Shown here one piece after another: positions 47,295-56,869 of a stretch of 64,000 nucleotides of DNA. Source of the DNA: Pseudohongiella nitratireducens (GTDB taxonomy: Bacteria > Pseudomonadota > Gammaproteobacteria > Pseudomonadales > Pseudohongiellaceae); NCBI RefSeq assembly GCF_001642735.1, contig NZ_LWHM01000003.1:62001-126000 (forward strand). The letters are read 5' to 3'. Within the stretch, counting starts at the first letter, position 1; the number at the start of each line of letters is the position of its first letter. The notes beneath the pieces were generated by a model. That model was not told the DNA's origin, made no database searches, and saw only the letters and a program-made list of their open reading frames with translations. Both the position numbers and the translations under genes were made by a program.

Positions 47295-48380
47295 TTACAT
47301 TTCGCAATCGCCACCAAAGACTCCGCCCCCACCACAGTAAGAAATATGCTGCAGTTGTAGCGCCAAACCATCAGGATCTGAGAAGTATACTTCTGGTGTA
47401 CCACCTGGCGCCCCGCCGCGCTCAGGCATACGCATACTGACCCAGTGCTGTAATGGTAGCTCTTCACCACCTTCCTCGCGCGGAGATAAACCGTAATCTG
47501 TCAGACGTTGCAATACTGACTCGACAGTGAAGTCATCAATATTCAGGCTGACATGATCAATGCGGCCGGGCTGCGAGGGTTCTCCTGCCTGAGTCCCCCC
47601 AACAAACATCAAAAACTGCTTACCATCTTCCCCCACATCCAGGGTTGGGAACTGTGCCTGGTGAGCCAGAGTACCAAATCCAAACAGACGACGATAAAAA
47701 GCATTGGTTGTTTCGTAATTAGCCACAAAGGTTGTCAGATGATTCAATTCGCGCAGTTGAATGCTGCCTTGTGTCGGAGCTGGCTCAGGGCTGTCACAAT
47801 TTAAGTCACCTGCGCCGCAGTCACCAGGCCGGCTCAGCTTTACCTTGACCCCATTCGGGTCGGCAAAAAACATTTCATGATTTTCTGCCAGCATAGTGTC
47901 GCTGTCGCCCGGCAGCCGCTCCAACCAGCTCAGCTCTGCCAGATCCAGTGGTGATCTTCTCGAATCATACGCAGACTCGACCGTTCTGCCGATACCGTGT
48001 TCAGAAAGACTGCTTTGCAGGCGATAACGGTTGAAACCCGGAACCGCAAGTCCAAAGGACTCGATATGCGGGCTTTCGCCTCGACGAGTCGGAGACAACG
48101 TGAAATACTGCGTGCCATCCCCGATTTGTAATGAAACACTATCACCAACACGGGCCAGGACGGGCAGACCAAACAGCCCCTGATACCACTCCAGCGAACG
48201 CTCTACATCACTGACGCGAAGTGTAAAACAATTCAGACCGCTTACTGCAATCTGTTCAGCACTGGCCTGCTGCGCTGCGCTGCGCATGGCAAACGGAGTT
48301 ATCGACAGGCCGATGAGAAGGCTGCGTCGGGAAATTCTGAGTTGTTCCTGCTTTTTTTGTTCAGTCACGGATGCGTTCAT
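47295..48380 (-). CDS. Two-domain VOC (glyoxalase/dioxygenase fold) protein, Tat-exported
   Basis: A 361-residue protein with a Tat-type signal (SRRSLLIGLSITPFAMRSA). Two vicinal-oxygen-chelate domains cover about 42-170 and 205-355. NCFTLRVSDVERSLEWYQ and LNHLTTFVANYETTNAFY are the strand-helix starts, and RIDHVSLNIDDF contributes a possible metal His. Activity cannot be assigned. Tat export suggests the protein carries a metal cofactor folded in the cytoplasm. Confidence 0.85.
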   Translation of the reverse strand: MNASVTEQKKQEQLRISRRSLLIGLSITPFAMRSAAQQASAEQIAVSGLNCFTLRVSDVERSLEWYQGLFGLPVLARVGDSVSLQIGDGTQYFTLSPTRRGESPHIESFGLAVPGFNRYRLQSSLSEHGIGRTVESAYDSRRSPLDLAELSWLERLPGDSDTMLAENHEMFFADPNGVKVKLSRPGDCGAGDLNCDSPEPAPTQGSIQLRELNHLTTFVANYETTNAFYRRLFGFGTLAHQAQFPTLDVGEDGKQFLMFVGGTQAGEPSQPGRIDHVSLNIDDFTVESVLQRLTDYGLSPREEGGEELPLQHWVSMRMPERGGAPGGTPEVYFSDPDGLALQLQHISYCGGGGVFGGDCEM

Positions 48381-48526
48381 GCGTACTCTCCACTTCCAGG
48401 CCTTATTAATACGGGCCTGCTAATTACTTGTGAACGGATAACTTTTTAGAATCTGTTCCCCTCAGAATAATCCGCTCAAAGCCAAGAGTCCAGCCTGGTA
48501 ATGATGGAAGCGGGTCCTTCAGACAA

Positions 48527-49816
48527 TTACGCCAGACGACGCATGGCCTCAACCAGTGTCGCTATCTCATTTTCGGAGGTAAAAACCTGTGGAGTAATCC
48601 GAATACAGGCACCGCTATTCAAGGCATAGCGAGCCACGGTGAATATGCCAAAGTCGTGCTCCAGGCGTTGCTGCAATTCCCTGACATCAGCACCCGAATT
48701 TTTCCCCCTCAGCCGAAATGAGGCCAGACCGGACCAGGCAGCTTCATCACCACCCCCCAACACCTCAATATGACTCATATTTTCGGCCTCATTCGTCCAC
48801 AGGCCGCGCAAATAACGCAGTCGCGCTTCTTTATTGGCAGCACCGATCGCCTGGTGGAAATCCAGCGCTGCAGGAATCGCCAGATTGGCTGCGAAGTTTG
48901 ATGTTGCAGGATGTACGCGACGGGCAACTGAAGTATTTTCCGGGTCAAGCTCACCAGGGTAAGGAGCGACTTTGTGCAACGTGCCCCGACGCATGTAGAG
49001 CGCTCCCACGCCAACTGGTGACCCAATCCATTTATGCAAATTAAACCCCGCCCAGTTCACTGCCAGCTGGGGTAGCTGGAAATTCAACAAACCCCAGGAC
49101 TGAGCACAGTCACAAACAACATCGACCTGGTGCTCACCCGCCAGTTGCGCGATCTGCTCAATGGGCAAGACCATACCCTGCTGGTTACTGGCATGAGTCA
49201 GCAATGCCAGTTTCAATGATGGGTAGTCTTCAAAAGCCTGCCGGTACAACTGCAACATTTCGGACTGGCTGGCACGATTAGGAACGGTTAGCTGCACCGC
49301 CTTCACACCCCGGTTAGCTTCCAGCCAGCGCATGGTGCTTTGAAAACTGGGGTAATCAATATCAGCAAAAAGAATGCTATCTCCTGCCTGCAACCCTTGA
49401 TAATTCAACAGCAATGCATGAATCGCTTCCGTCGCATTACGCGTCAGCACTATTTCATCGGCATTAACACCCAGGGCGTCAGCCACACGGGCAGTACTGC
49501 GCATCATGTCAGCACCGTACTGCTTTCGTGCATAGTAAGAATTCTGTGCATTGACCATAGCGGTGGCACGTTGATATACCTCCAGCACCGGCTTTGCCAT
49601 CTTTCCCCAATAGCCATGCTCAAGATTGATAATGCCTTCTGTACGGTCATAGTAAGTGGCCACTTCCCGCCAGAACGATTCATCCTGTGCCAGCCGGGTT
49701 GCCCCCGTATCCGGTGGTACAGGAAATTGCCCTTGCTCAGCCTGGCTGGCAGCAATACCAGACGCCAGAGCCAGCCCAGTTCCGGCAATGCTTTTAATCG
49801 CTGCTCTTCGGTTCAT
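48527..49816 (-). CDS. Class V PLP aminotransferase, isopenicillin-N epimerase-like, Tat-exported
   Basis: A 429-residue PLP enzyme with a Tat-like signal (MNRRAAIKSIAGTGLAL). LTRNATEAIHALL, DCAQSWGLL and FNLHKWIGSP (PLP Lys) are class V motifs, as in isopenicillin-N epimerase and cysteine desulfurase-like proteins. Export of a PLP enzyme by Tat is plausible, since the cofactor is bound before transport. It lies upstream of the VOC gene, with a 146-bp gap. ATG 49816 is chosen because it starts the twin-arginine signal. Confidence 0.9.
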   Translation of the reverse strand: MNRRAAIKSIAGTGLALASGIAASQAEQGQFPVPPDTGATRLAQDESFWREVATYYDRTEGIINLEHGYWGKMAKPVLEVYQRATAMVNAQNSYYARKQYGADMMRSTARVADALGVNADEIVLTRNATEAIHALLLNYQGLQAGDSILFADIDYPSFQSTMRWLEANRGVKAVQLTVPNRASQSEMLQLYRQAFEDYPSLKLALLTHASNQQGMVLPIEQIAQLAGEHQVDVVCDCAQSWGLLNFQLPQLAVNWAGFNLHKWIGSPVGVGALYMRRGTLHKVAPYPGELDPENTSVARRVHPATSNFAANLAIPAALDFHQAIGAANKEARLRYLRGLWTNEAENMSHIEVLGGGDEAAWSGLASFRLRGKNSGADVRELQQRLEHDFGIFTVARYALNSGACIRITPQVFTSENEIATLVEAMRRLA

Positions 49817-50120
49817 TGTTGATTGCTTACTATTCGATGACACGATGGATCTCCTGCAGAGGGGCAAACGGGTGATATCAAGGGGCATTCTAAGTCTTGT
49901 TTATGACAAAACCGCTTCCTGATGATGACAATGGGATACCGTCACGGGGTTTATCTCTCATCGCGACAATCGGAGCATAGTGACAGTCGGGTGAATTTTT
50001 TATGACGTCACTATAGCTTCACTCAGCTGTCATGAACTCAGCTTAGGGTGTGCCTCGCACAAGCAGCAGACTGTTTCCACAGCAGTCTGCCAGTATCGCT
50101 ACAATAATGAGGTTCACCCT
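49817..50120. other. Divergent intergenic region
   Basis: A 304-bp region between two divergent genes. It holds a TGACGTCA palindrome (50004-50011 region) and a 7-bp hairpin just before the TonB-receptor start (50066-50072 with 50084-50090). No riboswitch or small gene is recognisable. Confidence 0.5.
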
Positions 50121-52538
50121 ATGCGAATTCGTTACCCACTACTCCCAACTTTACTTGCTGCAGCTGTTTCTGCTGCAAGCACAGGCTCAGCGCTGGCACA
50201 GCAGGAGCAATCTGCCGAGGCACTGGAAACAATCATTGTGACCGGCACCCGCCGCAGCGAACGCACTGTTTTTGACAGCACCAGTCCCATTGACATTGTT
50301 GGCACATCCGATATCAGCAACACCGTATCCGAAGATTTGTCCGACACCATGGCGCAACTGATTCCTTCATATAAAGTACAGCGCCTGCCAATGAATGACG
50401 GGCTTATTTATGTGCGACCCGCAACTCTTCGTGCTTTATCACCTGACCATACCCTGGTAATGATCAACGGCAAACGTCGACATCGCTCAGCACTACTCGG
50501 CGGCAATGGCGCCCAGGCTCCTGACCTTGCCCAGATACCCTCTTATGCCATTGAGCGCATCGAAGTTTTGCGCGATGGCGCATCGGCCCAATATGGCTCT
50601 GATGCTATCGCCGGTGTTATTAACATCATCTTGCGCCAAAGCACTGAGCTGAAAGCATTCGCCCAGTATTCTGAATACTCTGAAGGCGACGGCGAGAATA
50701 ATCGCATCGGCCTTTCAGGCGGCCTGCCAGTCGGCAATGACGGTTTTATCAATGCCACGCTGGAGTATTCGGACGCGGACCGCACCTCACGCAGCCGGCA
50801 GCGCCCCGACGCCATTCAGTTTCAACAGGACCACCCTGATGTCGAGGTTCCCAATCCGGTTCAGCGCTGGGGGCAGCCAGAGCGGGAGTCGACCCGGTTT
50901 GCGATCAACTCCGAATTCCCCCTGACCGATGACAGCCAGCTTTACATGTTCTCGACCTATGGTACAGGCGAAGGCTTGTCAGATTTCAACTGGCGCAACC
51001 CAGACAGCACCAGTGCATTTAATCAGACAGATGTATTCCCGGACTTTGACCTGAGGGACATTTATCCGGCAGGTTTTTCTCCCCAGTTTGGTCAGGAAGA
51101 TCGCGACATGGCCGTTACAGGCGGTGTTCGTGGTGAGCTGTCGAACGGCATGAGCTGGGATTTCAGCGCCGGCACGGGCAACAATGAAATTGATTACCAT
51201 ATGTTTAACAGCATCAATGCATCATTAGGCCCCATGTCTCCCACTGCTTTTGACATTGGTGTTCTCGAGCAAAGTGAAATGACACTCAACCTGGACTTTA
51301 ATCACCAGGTTTCATGGGCAGCGCTGGCTCAACCGACCAATATAGCCTTTGGTCTGGAGTGGCGAGAGGAGACCTATAAAGTCTCAGCAGGTGAACCTGC
51401 CTCTTATCAAGTGGGGCCTGGCGCTGCAGAAGGTCTGCCTTCAGGCTCCAATGGTTTTCCTGGCTTCAGTCCCGACCAGGCAGGAGAATCCGATCAGATC
51501 AGCCATTCAGCCTACGTGGACTTTGAAGTACCCGTTAGCGACAGCTTCACACTGGGACTGGCGGGTCGCTATGAAAACTACTCTGAACATGATGATGACA
51601 TTTTCACTGGTAAAATCAGCGGTCGCTATGAAGTATCGGAAAGCCTGGCACTTCGCAGCACATTCTCCACTGGTTTCCGTGCCCCAACGCCAGGACAGTT
51701 ATTCAGTGAACGGACATCGCAGGGGCTTGATACCGTCACGCTGAACATCTTTACAGCCGGACGGTTCTCACCAGAAGGTCCCATTGCCGACCTGATCTCG
51801 CAGCGTCCCGGTGCCAGCATTCAATCTCTCGAAGCAGAAGAGTCGACCAACTTCAGCGCTGGGGTTGTCTACCGCAACGACTATGGCTTTAATTCGTCTA
51901 TCGACATCTACCGTATTGATGTTGATAACCGTTTTGGCACTTCCGAAAGCTTCACTTTGACCGATACTGAGCGCCAGCAGTTGATCTCTCTGGGTGTACC
52001 CGGTGGTGAAGGTATCACGCGTGTGAACTTCTTCCAGAATGACTTCGACACACGCTCGCAAGGTATCGACGTTGTTGCAGGCTATGGATTCGAGGCAGGT
52101 CCGGGCCGCCTTAATCTGACCGGCTCATTCAACTACAATAAAACTGAAGTGGTCGGCGGCTCACTGGAAAGCAATGACACTAACCGCATTCGTTTCGAGA
52201 AAAATTTGCCGCAACGCACCATGAACCTGACTGCCAATTACAACATGGGCGACTGGGACTTCCTGGCACGCGCCCGTTACTATGGCGAATGGACGGATTT
52301 TTCGTTTAACGCCGACGGCGATATCCATCAGGACTTCGGTGCGGAAGTGTTCACTGATGTCTCTGTTAGCTACAACGCTACCGATACACTGAGCCTGCGC
52401 CTGGGTGCCGAAAATATCTTTGACTCCTACCCGGAAGAAGCTGAGTTCCAGGCTAACCGCGGACTGATTTATTCGCGTAATGCGCCATACGATACCGATG
52501 GCCGTCGTGTTTATCTAAGAATTGACTGGCAGCAATAA
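50121..52538 (+). CDS. TonB-dependent outer-membrane receptor
   Basis: An 805-residue receptor with a signal peptide (cleavage near ALA-QQ) and a TonB-box-like ETIIVTGTRR at the mature N-terminus. A plug domain covers about 50-165 (IERIEVLRDGASAQYGSDAIAGVINII broken at the RDGASAQYGSDAI core) and a 22-strand barrel follows, ending in an aromatic-rich C-terminus (VYLRIDWQQ). The ligand is not evident. The plug type is like that of receptors annotated for ferric or carbohydrate ligands. Confidence 0.93.
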   Translation: MRIRYPLLPTLLAAAVSAASTGSALAQQEQSAEALETIIVTGTRRSERTVFDSTSPIDIVGTSDISNTVSEDLSDTMAQLIPSYKVQRLPMNDGLIYVRPATLRALSPDHTLVMINGKRRHRSALLGGNGAQAPDLAQIPSYAIERIEVLRDGASAQYGSDAIAGVINIILRQSTELKAFAQYSEYSEGDGENNRIGLSGGLPVGNDGFINATLEYSDADRTSRSRQRPDAIQFQQDHPDVEVPNPVQRWGQPERESTRFAINSEFPLTDDSQLYMFSTYGTGEGLSDFNWRNPDSTSAFNQTDVFPDFDLRDIYPAGFSPQFGQEDRDMAVTGGVRGELSNGMSWDFSAGTGNNEIDYHMFNSINASLGPMSPTAFDIGVLEQSEMTLNLDFNHQVSWAALAQPTNIAFGLEWREETYKVSAGEPASYQVGPGAAEGLPSGSNGFPGFSPDQAGESDQISHSAYVDFEVPVSDSFTLGLAGRYENYSEHDDDIFTGKISGRYEVSESLALRSTFSTGFRAPTPGQLFSERTSQGLDTVTLNIFTAGRFSPEGPIADLISQRPGASIQSLEAEESTNFSAGVVYRNDYGFNSSIDIYRIDVDNRFGTSESFTLTDTERQQLISLGVPGGEGITRVNFFQNDFDTRSQGIDVVAGYGFEAGPGRLNLTGSFNYNKTEVVGGSLESNDTNRIRFEKNLPQRTMNLTANYNMGDWDFLARARYYGEWTDFSFNADGDIHQDFGAEVFTDVSVSYNATDTLSLRLGAENIFDSYPEEAEFQANRGLIYSRNAPYDTDGRRVYLRIDWQQ

Positions 52539-52554
52539 GTATTTTTCCTGGAAT

Positions 52555-52588
52555 GCTGGCACCAGAGGACTCACCCTCCGGTGCCAGC
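52555..52588 (+). terminator. Hairpin after the TonB receptor
   Basis: A 9-bp stem plus a further 4 bp after one mismatch (52555-52568 with 52575-52588). There is no T-tract, so it may be an intrinsic terminator only in a weak sense or an mRNA 3' end stabiliser. Confidence 0.4.
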
Positions 52589-52717
52589 TGACCAAATGAC
52601 TATCTTGCCATATTACTATTTCATAACTTACCAGCATTCCACTCCTGGCAATCCTTAAGGTTGACTTCAGCTTCGCCCTGCAATCTGGCACCAGTCACAA
52701 TAGCAGGAGCCTCCAGC

Positions 52718-53419
52718 ATGGAGCTGAATTACCAGGATAATGACATCAATACCGCCAATCTGTACTTGAATTCTCAACGAGTTTCACAGATTAGTAAACT
52801 CACACCTTGTGTGGTCAACATTACACGCTTTAACTCAGTAGAACGAGAACGTGTAGAGCACTTCATCAAGGACATTTACCGAGAAAAGTATAGCGCCAAC
52901 ATCCAGGTCGATTACCCCATACTGATGAGCGTGCGCAATGAGTATGATGAAATACTGGCAGCTGTCGGGTTTCGTTTTGCCAACAATCATAGGCTTTTTC
53001 TCGAACAGTATCTTGAGTCGCCCATCGAGTTTGCTTTAAATAGTCAACGCAAGAAGATCGTTGAAATTGGCAACCTAGCTTCTGCTGGCAAAGGTGCATC
53101 TGTCTTCCTGTTTGCTGCACTGGCATCTTTCCTCAATTATAACGGCATCAATTATGCAGCGATTACAGGTACCGATTATTTGCATCGCTATTTTGTAAAA
53201 ATAGGCCTTAAACCGACTCATCTCGCCGATGCTGATGTGTCATCCCTTCTTGAAGGCAGTGAAAACTGGGGGACTTATTATGAGCAAAAGCCTCGCGTCT
53301 TAGTTGGTAATGTCCAGACCGGCATCAAAAAATTAAACCGCCTGTTTGGTGCCAAATACACACCCTGCTCCCCCCCTCTTCGCACCCGATTACACTACAG
53401 GCAAAAGGGGGGATTATGA
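52718..53419 (+). CDS. Thermostable hemolysin family protein (GNAT-like)
   Basis: A 233-residue protein of the T_hemolysin family, named from a Vibrio protein. VERFIKDIYREKYSA-like spacing, LAAVGFRFANNHRLFLEQYLE and EIGNLAS are typical; the last two resemble GNAT and acyl-homoserine-lactone-synthase folds more than a pore-forming toxin. There is no signal peptide. ATG 52718 has AGGAG 8 nt upstream; a TTG-started frame at 52661 is less likely. It overlaps the ligase gene by 4 bp. I infer an acyl-transfer role; that has not been shown. Confidence 0.85.
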   Translation: MELNYQDNDINTANLYLNSQRVSQISKLTPCVVNITRFNSVERERVEHFIKDIYREKYSANIQVDYPILMSVRNEYDEILAAVGFRFANNHRLFLEQYLESPIEFALNSQRKKIVEIGNLASAGKGASVFLFAALASFLNYNGINYAAITGTDYLHRYFVKIGLKPTHLADADVSSLLEGSENWGTYYEQKPRVLVGNVQTGIKKLNRLFGAKYTPCSPPLRTRLHYRQKGGL

Positions 53420-54783
53420 GTCAGATACTGGAAGCCATCAAAAACCACCCTGCATCCAACGCCGCTTTGATCAGTGGGTCTCGTACCCTTTCATATGGAG
53501 ATATGGTCATGCGGATCAACCATTATATGAATTCTCTCCAGGGAGTCGAGTCTCTGGCGGTGCACCTGGATAATGGCATCGAATGGATCCTCTGGGACCT
53601 GGCAGCCCTTCAAAGCAGCACACCCTGTGTCCCAATTCCTGATTTTTTCCATGCCGACCAGGTCAGTCATATCATGGCAACGGCAGGTGTCTCTCACATG
53701 GTTGACAGTGATGGTATCCGGCAGATTAATAAACAAGATAAGGAACAGCAACCTGTACGGAATTTACCACCAGGTACGGCTAAGATCACTTTTACTTCCG
53801 GTACAACAGGCACACCCAAAGGGGTTTGTCTGTCCAGGACAGGAATTGAAACGCTTGCCTTCTCAATACAGAAAAGTCTGGACAACAAGTTCGCCACCAG
53901 GCATGCCGTGATACTTCCCTTAGCTATCCTGCTGGGGAATATTGCAGGGGTCTATCCTACCCTAATAGCTGGCGGAACAATTTTCATCCCTCCTTTAAGT
54001 GAGATTGGTTTAAGAAACCCATTCACCCCGGATTTAAAACAACTTACAAGTTATCTACGCGCACAAAAAATCACGTCGGTGATAACCGTTCCAGAGTTGT
54101 TACGTGGCTTATTGTCGATCAGAGCAGCATTACCAGACATGAAGTTCATGGCGGTAGGAGGGGCCAAGGTAGCTCCGGAACTCATTGCTGCTGCACGTGA
54201 AGCAGGGCTCCCGGTATATGAAGGATACGGCCTCAGCGAAGCTGCATCTGTAGTAGCGCTCAACACCCCCCTTTATGACAAGCCAGGATCTGTCGGAAAG
54301 GTACTGGAACATATCATCATAAAAATAGAAAATGGAGAAATTTGTATCAAAAACGATGCCTTCCTGGGTTACCTGGGTCAAACATCAGGGGACTGGTTTA
54401 GGACTGGAGATTTAGGATTTATTGATAATGACGGTTACCTTCACATCAGCGGCCGAAAGAAAAACATCATCGTTACCTCTCACGGGCGCAATGTGTCTCC
54501 TGAATGGGTGGAGAGCACCTTACTGGCTCAACCCGGTATTGCACAAGCCATCGTTTATGGAGACGGCGAGTCAACTATCCGCGCATTAGTTGTCCCCTCT
54601 CACCCGAATGCTGACATCCAACAGTCCATTCTTAACGCTAACCTGTCACTACCTGAATACGCACAAATCAAGGCATATCAACTGACTCAGCCCTTCAGTG
54701 CAACACAAGGCACACTAACAGCAAATGGGCGCCCGAAACGTGAGCATATTATCAAGAAACAACTAACACTGGAGTCAATATGA
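53416..54783 (+). CDS. AMP-dependent synthetase/ligase (ANL superfamily)
   Basis: A 455-residue acyl-activating enzyme. The P-loop ITFTSGTTGTPKG (124-136), YGLSEAAS and the hinge TGDLGFIDNDGYLHISGRKKN, of which the GRKKN core is essential, are present, along with SPEWVE near the catalytic Lys region. It is shorter than most acyl-CoA synthetases (about 500-560), mainly in the N-terminal part. It should adenylate a carboxylic acid and pass it to CoA or an amine. Overlaps of 4 bp at both ends show translational coupling. Confidence 0.9.
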   Translation: MSQILEAIKNHPASNAALISGSRTLSYGDMVMRINHYMNSLQGVESLAVHLDNGIEWILWDLAALQSSTPCVPIPDFFHADQVSHIMATAGVSHMVDSDGIRQINKQDKEQQPVRNLPPGTAKITFTSGTTGTPKGVCLSRTGIETLAFSIQKSLDNKFATRHAVILPLAILLGNIAGVYPTLIAGGTIFIPPLSEIGLRNPFTPDLKQLTSYLRAQKITSVITVPELLRGLLSIRAALPDMKFMAVGGAKVAPELIAAAREAGLPVYEGYGLSEAASVVALNTPLYDKPGSVGKVLEHIIIKIENGEICIKNDAFLGYLGQTSGDWFRTGDLGFIDNDGYLHISGRKKNIIVTSHGRNVSPEWVESTLLAQPGIAQAIVYGDGESTIRALVVPSHPNADIQQSILNANLSLPEYAQIKAYQLTQPFSATQGTLTANGRPKREHIIKKQLTLESI

Positions 54784-55454
54784 ATTATTTTTACGATCAG
54801 TTGATTAAGTCTACAGAAAGTCAGCGACAGCAACTTTATAGCGTCACTCAATTACGAAATGCTATGCAGGGAGTTATCTCACGAGAAACCTATATAGCGT
54901 ACCTGACCGAAGCTTTTCACCATGTCTCCCACACTGTTCCTTTCCTGATGACAGCCGGCAGCAAGTTGCCTGCGCATAAAAAATATCTTTTGCCAGCCAT
55001 TATCAGCTATCTGGAAGAAGAAGTTGGTCATGAAGAGTGGATCTTAAATGATATTGAAGCATGTGGTGGGGACAAGGAAGCTGTCAGAAAATCTAAACCC
55101 AAATTACCAACCCAATCATTAATTGCCTACAACTACGATTATATTAATCGCAAAAATCCTGTTGGCTTCTTTGGCATGGTATTCATGTTGGAAAGTACAT
55201 CCACGCAAATAGCCACACAAGGTGCTGAAGCCGTTCAACATGCATTGCAATTGCCAGATAAGGCATTCTCCTACCTATATTCTCATGGCGAGATTGATAT
55301 TTCGCACATGAAATTCCTTGAAACGACATTGAATACCATCAAAGATCCGGATGACCAGACAGCAATCATTGAAGTCGCCCAGAATACCTTCGAGTTGTTC
55401 GCCGATGTTATCGCCAGCATTCCTTTCGAGGAGAGAGACGCCAATGTCGCTTAA
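54780..55454 (+). CDS. Heme-oxygenase-like diiron oxidase (iron-containing redox enzyme family)
   Basis: A 224-residue helical protein of the HDO/TenA-like group. Candidate metal ligands are E44/H47/H51, E80/E81/H84, E138 and H169/D173/H176 in a pattern like that of UndA, BesC and SznF enzymes, which break C-C bonds or oxidise amines using O2. Lying between an acyl-activating enzyme and an SDR, it could cleave or desaturate an activated acid. Which reaction it performs cannot be told. It overlaps the SDR gene by 11 bp. Confidence 0.82.
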   Translation: MNYFYDQLIKSTESQRQQLYSVTQLRNAMQGVISRETYIAYLTEAFHHVSHTVPFLMTAGSKLPAHKKYLLPAIISYLEEEVGHEEWILNDIEACGGDKEAVRKSKPKLPTQSLIAYNYDYINRKNPVGFFGMVFMLESTSTQIATQGAEAVQHALQLPDKAFSYLYSHGEIDISHMKFLETTLNTIKDPDDQTAIIEVAQNTFELFADVIASIPFEERDANVA

Positions 55455-56172
55455 AGGAAAAACTGCTTTCATCACAGGAGCTACCGGAGGTATTGGTATC
55501 CCTCTTATCAGACTGCTCGATGATGAAGGTGTGCAAATTCAGACTTATGATCAGGAGATCAGTGGTGACCTGCTTTGCAATCTCAATGAGGTTGCTCTTG
55601 GATTAAAGCACAACACGCCAGACATACTCATCAATCTCGCCGGGATCAATCAGTTTTCAGTTTGCGAGTCACAAGACTACCGTCATCTAATCGACCTCAA
55701 TTTATTGGCCCCAATAGTATTGGCACAAGCAGTTATTCCTGGCATGAAAGCAAAAGGTAACGGACATATAGTGAACATTGGTTCAATGGTTGCGGAAATC
55801 CCCATGCCCTTTTTATCGGGCTATGTCGCAAGCAAAGCGGGACTTAAAGGTTTCAGTGAATCCATCCGCAGAGAAGTTTCTAACGATGGCATCCTTGTTA
55901 CCCATATAAACCCTCGCGCGGTTCGTACCGAGATGAACCGTGGTGCCATGGCTGAATTCAATAGCAAGACGCATGCCTCACAAGACAGCCCCGAATGGGT
56001 CGCAAAACAGATATTCAACGCGATTCGATCTGGCACAGAAAGAAAGAGTCTGGGCAGACCAGAACGGCTCTTTGCCCTGATTCATGCCCTGCTTCCCAAA
56101 CTGATGGATAAAGCGATGAAAAACCAGAGAAAGGTCGCCCTGCAAGTTCTTTCACCCACCAACAATCCTTAA
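55444..56172 (+). CDS. SDR family oxidoreductase
   Basis: A 242-residue short-chain dehydrogenase. The GATGGIG cofactor loop, NLAGINQ, Ser of NIGSMVAE and YVASK active site are intact; a C-terminal tail (RKSLGRPERLFALIHALLPKLMDKAM, of which LIHALLPKLMD is amphipathic) may touch the membrane. The start ATG 55444 lies inside the upstream gene, showing coupling. It probably reduces or oxidises the product of the preceding diiron enzyme. Confidence 0.9.
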   Translation: MSLKGKTAFITGATGGIGIPLIRLLDDEGVQIQTYDQEISGDLLCNLNEVALGLKHNTPDILINLAGINQFSVCESQDYRHLIDLNLLAPIVLAQAVIPGMKAKGNGHIVNIGSMVAEIPMPFLSGYVASKAGLKGFSESIRREVSNDGILVTHINPRAVRTEMNRGAMAEFNSKTHASQDSPEWVAKQIFNAIRSGTERKSLGRPERLFALIHALLPKLMDKAMKNQRKVALQVLSPTNNP

Positions 56173-56186
56173 GAGAGGCGAACAAC

Positions 56187-56846
56187 ATGAAGGCAACCAC
56201 ATTAAATCAAGTTGTAGCCATTACATTTATGGCAATATATGGCCATGGTAATCTGGTTCTGGCAAGTGAGCCCAATAGCCTTGACGAAAGTATTCACGCA
56301 CTGCAGGCCGAGTGGGCCCGAATCTATTACCAGATACCCGATCATGAGCTTCAGGAAGATGCGGTCGACATACTGGCGGATCAAGCCCATGTCTTGACCG
56401 CCGAGTTCCCCAACCGGGCAGAAACCTTGATCTGGGAAGGCATTATCCTGTCTACGAGTGCCAGTATAAATGGCGGTATAAGTGCTCTGGGTAAAGTCAA
56501 AAAAGCACGATCTCTGTTTGAGGCTGCACTTGAAATTGATGACCAGGCACTGCAGGGCTCAGCTTATACTTCACTGGGTTCACTGTACTATCAAGTCCCA
56601 GGATGGCCTATTGCTTTTGGTGATAATGACAAGGCTGAGAAATTGCTCAAAAAAGCGTTGACGATTAACCCAACAGGAATTGATCCAAACTATTTCTATG
56701 GGGACTTTCTGGTGGAAGAGGGCCGTACTGATGAAGCTCGATCACATTTTCAAAAAGCCCTTTCCGCGCCTGATCGTCCAGGACGCTCCTTGGCAGATAA
56801 AGGCCGGAGACAAGAAATTAAAGCGGCCCTGGAAGAGCTAGATTGA
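56187..56846 (+). CDS. Secreted TPR-repeat protein
   Basis: A 219-residue protein with a signal peptide (cleavage near VLA-SE) and about four tetratricopeptide-like helix pairs, such as ALQGSAYTSLGSLYYQVPG and GDFLVEEGRTDEARSHFQKAL with its core GRTDEARSHF. It is 14 bp after the SDR gene and 23 bp before a two-component pair. It could be a periplasmic partner for the sensor or for export of the product. No named family is recognised. Confidence 0.82.
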   Translation: MKATTLNQVVAITFMAIYGHGNLVLASEPNSLDESIHALQAEWARIYYQIPDHELQEDAVDILADQAHVLTAEFPNRAETLIWEGIILSTSASINGGISALGKVKKARSLFEAALEIDDQALQGSAYTSLGSLYYQVPGWPIAFGDNDKAEKLLKKALTINPTGIDPNYFYGDFLVEEGRTDEARSHFQKALSAPDRPGRSLADKGRRQEIKAALEELD

Positions 56847-56869
56847 TTTTCTTTTTTCGGTAACTGGAT

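Noticed and set aside
50041-50120. Riboswitch upstream of the TonB receptor (for example cobalamin)
   Set aside because: Only a single 7-bp hairpin is present; no conserved B12-box or other aptamer core was seen.
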